Of a stretch of 64,000 bases of DNA, positions 56,419-64,000 are shown piece by piece. Made by a program: the position numbers and the translations under genes. The notes under the pieces were generated by a model that did no database searches, was not told the origin of the DNA, and saw nothing but the letters and a program-made list of their open reading frames with translations. The stretch's first letter is position 1. Each line of letters begins with the position of its first letter. Source of the stretch: Lepidurus packardi (lineage: Eukaryota > Arthropoda > Branchiopoda > Notostraca > Triopsidae); the NCBI GenBank assembly GCA_023053545.1, contig JAKZAN010000155.1:1-64000 (forward strand), given 5' to 3'.

Positions 56419-58712
56419 TCAAATGTACTTAGCTTTCTTGTTTTGACCGTCGTATGCTTTCAAGTCTTCCATGTCTGCAATCCAGGGATGCTGTAATGCC
56501 TTGTCCAGGCTTATCCGCTTCTCTTTCTTTGTCAGTAGGCTCGTCACAAGATTTTTTGCCTGGTCTGATACGTTGCACCAGTGTGCGTCATCCAGGTTGA
56601 TCTTGCACTCGATCGTGTACTGCGTGATTTCGTCAGAAAATATGCTGTCGAAAGGGAGTTTTCCTGATAGCATGTAGTACATGATGACGCCCACAGCAAA
56701 ATTATCCACCTTCTCATCATACTCCTCGCCCTGCAGGATTTAGGGGGCTAGGAAGTTGGGTGTTCCTGCATATTTCTCAGTATCCGACAAGTTCTTCAAG
56801 TTATCCTTGTAGACTGCGAACCCGAAATCAATGATCTTAGCCCTTTCCACCATCGGTTTGGTCTTGCTTTTGTTGGTTCTGATCATGATATTTTCTGGTT
56901 TCAGATCTCTATGGATGAGACCCAAGGAATTTAGGTAAATCACAGCCTCGCAAAGCTGTTTCATGATGATTGCAGCCTCATATTCCTCCAAGAACACTTT
57001 CTTCTTGACGTAGTCATAAAGATCGCCTTATTGCATGAGTTCTGTCACGATATATAGGTGGGTCTTGGACTCCGAGCGATGGATGAACTTCACAATGTTA
57101 GGATGGTGGCACAATTAAAGGATGCTGCACTCCAACTTAATCACCTACTTCTATGTTACTGAGAACTTGAACTTCTCAATCACCTTTATGGCTACCGGCT
57201 ATTTAGTAGTTTTTTCGTGGCCTTTATAGACTACTGAAAAATTGCCAGCTCCAATTTTCTCCTCGAGCGTGAAGAAATCCATGATGGAGTTTTTCAAGAA
57301 GGTAGCCATATGTCTGAGCCAATCTTCCTGGATGCCCTTGTCTTTGAAAAGATATGCTTTTTCCTTGTATATTCCATCTCGATGTTTGATGATGAACCCT
57401 GCAGCATTGAGGGAAGGCGCCTCGTAAGATTCCACATATAACCCCTCCATGTTTTTTATCTCAAGAGGTATTTTGCTGTGGCGATTGTTGAAGACGAAGA
57501 CGGTATTCTTGTAGAAACGCAGGTAACGGTGGTCATGATGGTGATCCTTTTCGATGAGTTCGATTGCCTCTGACTCTACCCAGCACGTATGGGTCATGAA
57601 CTCTGGCTCCGTGTCATCTTCAACCTCCCAGATGTAGTTATGGAACCCAGAGAAGTAACTTGCGAATATCTTCTGATGGTCAGTCACGAGCTGCGTGAAC
57701 TGTTCCTCATTCAGCCTGTCTTTCTCCTTATCCAGATTGAACTCCTTGAACAGATAACTCGCATATTTCTTAACCAGCAACGAGATATTGGTGGTAATTC
57801 TGAATTTCTTTTTGGAAAGGACGTTGAAGTACGACATACTCCCGTACTTTTTCACAGTTCCCGGATTACTCTTGTTCTGGTCCTTTTCTTTTACAATATT
57901 GGGACGCTCAGGAGGATCGCTTTATCGTTTACGCAGAGTGATCTCGATATTTCCGTTATAGTTTTCGCTCATTTTACGTTATTTGGGTTTTCTGACGACT
58001 GACTCAGACTCCTCCTACTCAACAACCTCGCGTTCGAGGTCCTTGAGTTTGGAAGAGTTGCCAAAGTAGTATTGGCGATCCTGCAAATTCATGGCTGCGA
58101 TGAATTTATCATCGTCAATCATCTTGCGAAGTTCCTCCTTGGGATAGCTGTAGAGCTGTGATTTGGGTGAAGAATGAATAGTTGTGGTTAGGGAGTGATG
58201 TATACCATTTTGAGGAGAGACTCGTAGGAGATACCGTTTTTCTTGTCGATGTCGTAGAACTCGAAAAGCGCACGCACCTTTTTGCGGTAGCTGCCCTTGA
58301 CGAGATTTTCGATGCCTGTCTTGAACTCTTCGAAGCTCAGGAAGCCGTTGTTGTTGGTGTCAAATCTTCTGAATATTTATTGTCCCCATAAACCCTGTAA
58401 TCACAGATTCAAAACTTGCATTGGCACAGATGTTTTCCTGATCAGGTATTTATCATCCCACAGGGAGTATTAGAGTTGCATTTGGTTTTTGGGAGGGGAG
58501 GGATTACATTGAGGTTGAAGAAGATGTAGAAGTTCTCGCGGGTCATCGAGCCTTCTTTCGACCTGCTCGCCACATCGTTGTACATTTTCTCCAGGAGATC
58601 CAACTCGATCGGTTTGACTGTGCAGCATGACGAATGTTGAGAAGGGGGGAGGGGTGTTACATGCTCCGAGTTTGTGTTTGTTAGTGCTTTTCGAAGAAGT
58701 GCAGCTGCCCAT
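56419..58712 (-). CDS. CDPK7-like protein kinase: N-myristoylation site, EF-hands, PH, CaMK kinase
   Basis: A 695-aa protein in four exons; introns 58156-58205 (50 nt), 58395-58507 (113 nt) and 58618-58660 (43 nt). It begins MGSCTSSK, a strong N-myristoylation/palmitoylation signal. Two EF-hands follow (FDTNNNGFLSFEE canonical; YDIDKKNGISYES weaker). Next is a PH-like domain (about residues 290-420, with EIKNMEGLYVESYEAPSLNA), then a CaMK-type kinase: IGAGNFSVVYKG, VAIKVIE, HRDLKPEN, IDFGFA. The APE motif reads APQ through a TAG codon. This order is that of apicomplexan CDPK7, in which EF-hands precede the PH and kinase domains. It should be a membrane-tethered, calcium- and lipid-responsive Ser/Thr kinase. 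Confidence 0.88.
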
Positions 58713-59358
58713 GTCTGGAAGTTGAGGGTTGATTATGTAAGGTTTATGGGGGAGGTATGGGGGAGTGTTGTTGAGGAGAGAGACTTGAGTTGAATTGCTG
58801 AAACAAATATTACGGAAAATTAGAATACGTAGGCAAAACAAAAAATATTGGTAAAAAATATAGAGGAGGAAACGATAAATAATACGAGAGAGAAAACATA
58901 AATAGGCTATTTAATTAGGCTGAATTTACTTAATAATTCGGTACAGGTTGGGAGAGTACTGGGTTGGAGTGGTGCACTGGAACAGTTGTGGGGGGGGGTT
59001 CTAGTACTCGTATAGGCTCAGCTCCTGCTATGGACAGTCTTCTAATGCTGGCTGAACTGACCTGCACCAACAACTATCATAAAATAATGATACTTACCCT
59101 TACCATTCATCTACCGATTAGTTTATGCGTTCTCTATTATCTTCAGTAGCTTTGGCACTTCAGATCAAGTACAGATAAAAAACACAAGAAATACGCAGAT
59201 AATTAAATTAAAAATAACTTCAGGACAACACAATCCCGACTCCTGCCTCAATTCTATCCTCATTAATTGTTATCATTATATTTTCCACAACATCAGCCAC
59301 TCCTACCATACTCCAGAAACCTACAAACCCATACCAATCACTCACTACTCCTCCACTA
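58713..59358. other. Intergenic region between divergent genes
   Basis: 646 bases with a run of nine G at 58990-58998 and AT-rich flanks. A short minus-strand frame near 58930-59060 (SSASIRRLSIAGAEP...) follows a GTAAGT...GCAG intron-like element, but I cannot build a gene with start and stop from it. Expected to hold the promoters of the CDPK7-like gene and the next coiled-coil gene. Confidence 0.45.
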
Positions 59359-59993
59359 ATGCAGAAAGCACCAGAACAAACACAGAGACTCCCCAGTGAC
59401 CTGGCTAACCGTATTCTCGACCTCGAACTAGAAATCGAAGATAACAAGCTGGACAAGGAGCGGGTGCTCGAGCTGCTGCAGCTGTACTCGGTAACAATTT
59501 GTTGTTAAAATAGCAAGCAGTAGAGTTCTACGAAGAGCGTCAAGACCCCAAGTACAAGGTTTTCTCTCAGCGTATCCACAACTTCCTGAAGAAGCCCAGT
59601 ATCAACGACATCCTCAATGGGGGACGCGTCCAGTCCGCTAAAATCAATCTCGAGTCCAAGAAGATCGACGCTGAACGGAGCGCACTCGAACGCGCCAAAA
59701 CCATTCTCGAATACTACAACAAGAAGATCGAAAAACAGACTCTCACTATATAGCGCTCCATTACAACCCAGAAGGAGAAGATCCTCGAACGCGTGCGTGA
59801 ACGCTCCTCCAGCAGACAACGCGAAAAACTAAACAAGTCAGTGACGAGCGACAAATCCGATACATCGCCTAACGAAGTGCCGCAACACAAGTCAGTACAA
59901 GACATCGAGGTGAAGGAATTCCTGAAGGAGATGGAGGACTTGTCGCTGTTGGGACAGATCAAAAGGAAATCAAACATGCGGATATACATCTGA
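59359..59993 (+). CDS. Coiled-coil protein, 203 aa
   Basis: Two exons separated by a 23-nt intron (59491-59513). The sequence is highly charged, with helical heptads through most of its length (LANRILDLELEIEDNKLDKE, RVLELLQLYS, KKIDAERSALERAKTILEYY), and a Ser/Asp-rich patch near residues 155-170. Only one Gln is coded by TAG. No motif identifies a family. Size and charge suit a ciliary or basal-body component. Confidence 0.82.
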
Positions 59994-60354
59994 GAGTATG
60001 CTGGTAGTGCACGGGGTTAATTCAGATACTCTGATAATTGATGCTTTTTAAAGTATAGAATAGAAATCAAAGAAGATAGAAGAAAGTATGGGGGATAGTA
60101 TTGTGGTAGGCCGAAAGAAAAAGGGAAGCATAGGAAGAGAGTATGTTTTGTGCGTGAAGAGTGTTCTGTAAGATCGTATATTTGTCGTATGCACGAGTCA
60201 GTCTGCCAAAAATAAACCCAGCCCTCCAGCCACAGAGTTAGAGATCCTGGACATATAAAATTATTGGTGCACTTACTGAGCCATCTATTATTTTTTATTA
60301 TTTTTAATCCCGTTCCCTTTTATAGTAGTGACTCGAAACTACAGTCCTACAAAT
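59994..60354. other. Intergenic spacer
   Basis: 361 AT-rich bases between two plus-strand genes. No coding or RNA feature seen. Confidence 0.55.
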
Positions 60355-61212
60355 ATGCATGACGACCCCGAAAAAGCACTACTCTAGCTATACGAAAATG
60401 AGGCACCCTTCGAAGTCAACCTCAAAAACCTGTTCCAGCAACTACAAAACCACAAAATATCTGACAAGCCCAAAGCCATTTCATTCCGCAAAAGAAAATA
60501 TCCCAAACCTCCACCTTTTCAGCTGGGATTCTGCGAGCCTCTCCTTACCTCACGTGAGGGCGAACTATTGATCGATGAGTTAGGACTAGACCAGACTATT
60601 GACCAGCAGCTCGCCAAACGTCCTCCCAACCATCTCAATAATCGCAGAACTGCATTCTATGATCTCAGTCCTATAATCATCGACAGCAATCAAACAGGCG
60701 CCAGGCCTTTGCTCCTTAGCCAGTTCTAAAAGCTCAAAAACAGACACAATAGCATCCTATATGACCGTCCCCCTCAGGTGAACCGTTACAATCACAGTTC
60801 AATGGAGCTCCGCGACTATAAGTACGAAACTAAGCGCAATAATGACTGGTATGTGTCAGCACATAAGAAAAAAAGGAAACCGGGAAATAACTCGATCGGC
60901 AAATCTACGGGAAGGGAGATCCACAACAAGATTCTTCACTCGGAACGTACAACATCGAGTTTCCAAGGAATGGAGGGGAGCCCGAAACCTGACACGGAGT
61001 CACTAATGCGGATGACGCAGAGGACTGGACTAATAAAAATCTAGAACCTGGTACAGGATTCACAGAGACGCAACGATATATTGACTAATGCACCACAAAG
61101 CAAGAGTCGTGCTCAAGGTCGTATAAACAATGTGATTATCTCTGGAGGCCTGCCGAAGAGGATAATGGGAAAGGTGTTGGGGGGAAAGTTGCCGACAGTT
61201 TCAACGGGATGA
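60355..61212 (+). CDS. Basic protein of 285 aa, unknown function
   Basis: Intronless, ATG 60355 to TGA 61210-61212, with three TAG/TAA read as Gln. The N-terminal half is ordered (LLQLYENEAPFEVNLKNLFQ; KPPPFQLGFCEPLLTSREGE). The second half is basic and low-complexity (HKKKRKPGNNSIGKSTGREI), ending in Gly/Lys-rich LGGKLPTVSTG. No signal peptide, membrane helix or catalytic motif. Not recognised; it could be nucleic-acid or tubulin binding from its charge alone. Confidence 0.78.
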
Positions 61213-61651
61213 TTCTCGGCGATAAAATCAATCTAAGTAAAGACAGTCACTCCTTTGTCTGTCATGTTCAATTGGCTGATCACTATCTCTATTTCCAGTA
61301 ATAAATTCAAACACAGAATTCCGTCATGTTCATTCATAACTATCATCCAGCTCTGTGAGTTCGAAGGAGTAGAAATCCAATATGCATAATAGGTATGTAC
61401 GGTTATGTATGAATTGAAAAACAAATCAAAAAGAAGTCCAGAAGGGCCACCTTAACTAAGAACAACATCGGCGCTCTCTAGGTCTATGCATCCAGTCACG
61501 CGTATACACACACTCAGGAAGTCTCATATCCTTCAGAATGATCTTCCTTATGAATGCGTATGCCGCTTTGTTAGGATTACTGACACTAGAGATAGCTTTT
61601 ATTCTTTTTAGTCTCGGATTTTCTTCTAAGCTTCTAATTTGTGGAAGCTAC
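61213..61651. other. Intergenic region between convergent genes
   Basis: 439 bases. A minus-strand frame at about 61233-61424 stays open into the 3' end of the plus gene but has no ATG-supported start or known domain; I treat it as chance. Nothing else is seen. Confidence 0.5.
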
Positions 61652-62898
61652 TCACTCCTTACGCTGCTGATTCACCAGATCCTTGATTTTGGAGAGGTCG
61701 CGGATGATGGGTCGGTAAGGTTTGGCTTTTTGGTTGAGCACCTTGGAGTTGTGGAAGTGCTCAATCAGGCTATTCCTGCCTTGCAACCGAGCATAGGTCA
61801 GCACACAGATCTAACACACAGAAGGTATTCATAAAATGAGGATATATACCTTTTCGCTGCGGAACTTCAACCAACGTTTCTGGTGGAAATGCTCATAGAA
61901 GGTCTGGAGACTAGGAGGGTCCATGAAATTAATGAAGGCATAACCGACGTTGCAGTTATTCTGTGATGTGAAGGATAGATTGCAGGATGTTAAGAAGGTG
62001 GTTTAATTACGTTGAAGTCATAGGGAAGGTACAGAAAGTCGTAGAGATTAGAATGATTGGCGTCGATCTCATCAGATAGGAGCTTCAGACTATACTTATT
62101 CGGAATGTTCTTGATCATGATGGTCGTCCTTCCGTCCTTCAGGATGTTCTCGTACATGATTTCGAAGCTCCGACGGCCTTGGTATATGTCGTACTCATGG
62201 GACATCATGAGCTGCGTGAAATCCATGCAGGGAAATCCCGATGTCATGCTGCTGCTGCTCGCACTATTGTAACATGCCACCGTAGTCTCCTCGGCGCTGA
62301 TGAAGGACATCTCGGCCTCCTAGATGCGCGACAGTTGCTGCGAACTGTTATTGCTGAGCCAGACGCGTTCGACCTCGCCGAAAAACATTCCGTTCTGTTC
62401 CTCGTTGTCGGAGCGAATATCAGCTAGATCCTCCTCCTGCCACTTGGAGGAGATGCCTTCCTTCTCGATCTTGTGCAGCACCTGGTTCATCACCATTTTG
62501 AGATCGGGGGAGTTGCTGGTGTGCAATTTGCGGTCCTATCGAGCGTGTTGCTTCGAGTTCTTCGATTTAGATTATTATTGTAAATTGAGTTTTGTGGTGG
62601 CCTTGTTCTTAGGCTCCCGACGTGTCACGTTGGCGCTGCTGCAGCTTTGAGCCTCCGGCTGTACCTGCGTTACAGGCGTGTGAGTCTGGGCAGGAACTGG
62701 TTTGTGGAGAGTATCAAAAGGGGGAGGCATGACCCAGGAGGTGGATTTGGTGCGGGACACCTTTTTCTTGTCGTGGTTCCTGGCGACGGAGTTGTCAAGC
62801 TGCTTGAAGGTGGCTTCCAAGTTGGACTTGAGTTCCTTGGAGTCTGTAAGTCTGGGGACATAGGGGGAGGCTTCAGTTTTCCTGATTTTGGAGGACAT
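61652..62898 (-). CDS. Mei2-like RNA-binding protein (C-terminal RRM)
   Basis: A 385-aa protein in three exons (introns 61811-61849, 39 nt; 61961-62010, 50 nt). The N-terminal 200 residues are polar and low-complexity. The C terminus carries the distinctive Mei2 RRM3: [40 protein letters not shown], then [20 protein letters not shown] and [17 protein letters not shown]. Only one RRM is visible, as in short protist Mei2 proteins. Mei2 proteins bind meiosis- or development-specific RNAs. Intron positions restore the RRM exactly, confirming them. The final ~30 residues are basic, ending QQRKE. Confidence 0.92.
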
Positions 62899-63295
62899 GA
62901 GTAAAAAGTGGAGTGGTGTATAGGCGAGTGTGACTATTAATATGTGTGGGGTATATTAATAATTATGATGAGAGAGTAGGGTTTGTATGTATGGGTAATC
63001 GATGTTAAAAATATAGGGCTGGCAATAGGCAGAAATGGAGGTAGAGATAGCGATGGCATTCAGGGACCGAGGGTGGGATGGCTTATGAGTTGGAGTGGGG
63101 AAAAGGCAGGGAACAACCGCTTGAGTATAGGAACAATAAGTTTCGAGATTAGGTTATAACCCACTCCCCCCAAAACACCCTTATTGACTATGGTTTGATT
63201 AGTGTGACTATTGGGAACAATGAACCATAACGCAGCACGCCCTGCCTATTTTGTTTAATTTAATTATCCCCCTATTTTTGTACATTCGTATTTTG

Positions 63296-63333
63296 TATAT
63301 ATACATATATATATATACATATACGGATATATT
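63296..63333. repeat. TA-rich simple repeat
   Basis: About 38 bases of near-pure TA dinucleotides broken by CA and CGG, inside AT-rich intergenic DNA. No function is implied by the sequence. Confidence 0.8.
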
Positions 63334-63643
63334 TAATTTTTGCTGAAGTGAATTAGCAATAGAAATTATTAATATTTCGTAACTATCTATTCAATTGTTA
63401 TTGTCTATATTTATTAGCTGTGTATTTTGGTGATCATCGACCAACCTCCGTGCCTCTACGCTATATACCTAATATTGAGTTAACTATTATTGGGCTGATT
63501 GGTCATGTTTGGATCAATGCATAAACATATATTGTCCACATCCCTGCAGCATTATATCTATTACTGCCTGCTGTCATTATTCATTCATCTCAATTTGAAT
63601 ACCCCCCTCCCTGCTACTCATTTGATGAACAGAAAAATAGACA

Positions 63644-63868
63644 TCATCTGAACAACGGAGATATTTATGTTTATGGATCCAATATTACAATAATCCGCCT
63701 AATAACCATCCATCTTTCGCAGTATTCTGGCACCCTATTCATCCTCGTGTCGCATGGTTTTCGGGAGATGAACTCCTGACAGCCGACTACTGGGCTGGGC
63801 CATGCAACCCCAATAGTTGAATCGGAGAATCCACACGACGCCCTCTGTCGGATATTTGAGTGAGCCAC
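63644..63868 (-). CDS. Possible C-terminal fragment of a gene entering from the right
   Basis: A minus-strand frame ends in TGA at 63644-63646 and includes GVAWPSPVVGCQEFISRKPC and RWMVIRRIIVILDP. It is open toward the window edge but lacks an ATG in the visible part. A second frame over the same DNA is also open, so this may be chance. No family recognised. Confidence 0.2.
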
Positions 63869-64000
63869 CCTGATTCTATACCCACATGCCTACCATACCG
63901 ATAAACACAGTATATAACCCTCATACAATGGTAACTAGTAGAGCACTTAAAATCTTTAACAGAAAAATATAATTTAGTTCGCTATAAATAAAAAACGATC

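Larger units (their letters stand above)
62899..64000. other. Right-hand 1.1-kb region, mostly non-coding
   Basis: This holds the promoter side of the Mei2-like gene and an AT-rich tract, with a TA-rich stretch at about 63296-63333. Competing minus-strand open frames lie at 63644-64000; none has a recognised domain. The chromosome clearly continues past the window, since no telomere is seen at this end. Confidence 0.5.

Noticed and set aside
61233-61424. 63-aa minus-strand ORF extending into the 60355-61212 gene
   Set aside because: It would overlap a well-supported gene in antisense, lacks an ATG-supported start, and has no recognised domain.
63296-63333. TA repeat as a possible right telomere or centromere
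   Set aside because: The sequence is unlike the C4A2 repeat, is very short, and coding-like DNA follows; it is a simple AT tract.

Overview
The window is the left end of a ciliate macronuclear chromosome. It opens with about 234 bases of CCCCAA telomere repeats, and all the genes found obey the ciliate nuclear code: TAA and TAG are read as glutamine and TGA is the only stop. Read with the standard code, nearly every gene here looks broken; read with the ciliate code they close cleanly. C4A2 telomeres recall Tetrahymena and Paramecium relatives (Oligohymenophorea), but base composition is far less AT-rich than in those two genera, so I do not name a genus. Genes are packed densely, usually 100-500 bases apart. 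I place 33 introns, mostly 20-65 nt with GTA... donors and ...AG acceptors. In every multi-exon gene the exon lengths sum to a multiple of three.

Layout. 0.4-3.3 kb: a small coiled-coil protein, a GALK2-type sugar kinase and a centrin. 3.6-29.9 kb: a secretory-pathway block. It holds two giant cysteine-rich genes on the minus strand, one of 3176 aa (secreted, C-terminal discoidin-like domain) and one of 4292 aa (Cys-rich ectodomain, multi-pass membrane domain, charged cytoplasmic tail). Between them lie a ZIP zinc transporter and a small secreted stanniocalcin-like protein. 30.6-45 kb: a CTD-type phosphatase, a hidden 89-aa mitochondrial-type membrane protein, two CFAP97/hemingway-like ciliary proteins, an EF-hand protein, a 785-aa helical protein, a VPS9-domain Rab5 GEF, a ZNRD2-type zinc-ribbon protein and a SAM-like/zinc-ribbon protein. 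45-63 kb: a probable mitochondrial protein, an AGC-type pseudokinase, a 795-aa Ser/Asn-rich protein, a third CFAP97-like gene, several coiled-coil or low-complexity proteins, a membrane RING-H2 ligase, a CDPK7-like kinase (N-myristoylation motif, EF-hands, PH, kinase) and a Mei2-type RRM protein. The last 1.1 kb is mostly non-coding.

How they fit together. The gene set suits a large motile ciliate cell: surface-coat and receptor proteins, ion handling (ZIP, stanniocalcin-like, centrin, EF-hand kinase), basal body and axoneme parts (centrin, three CFAP97-like), endosome traffic (VPS9, membrane RING) and RNA control (Mei2, CTD phosphatase). There are no operons; neighbours are related mainly by theme. 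I recognised no tRNA, rRNA, transposon or CRISPR array.
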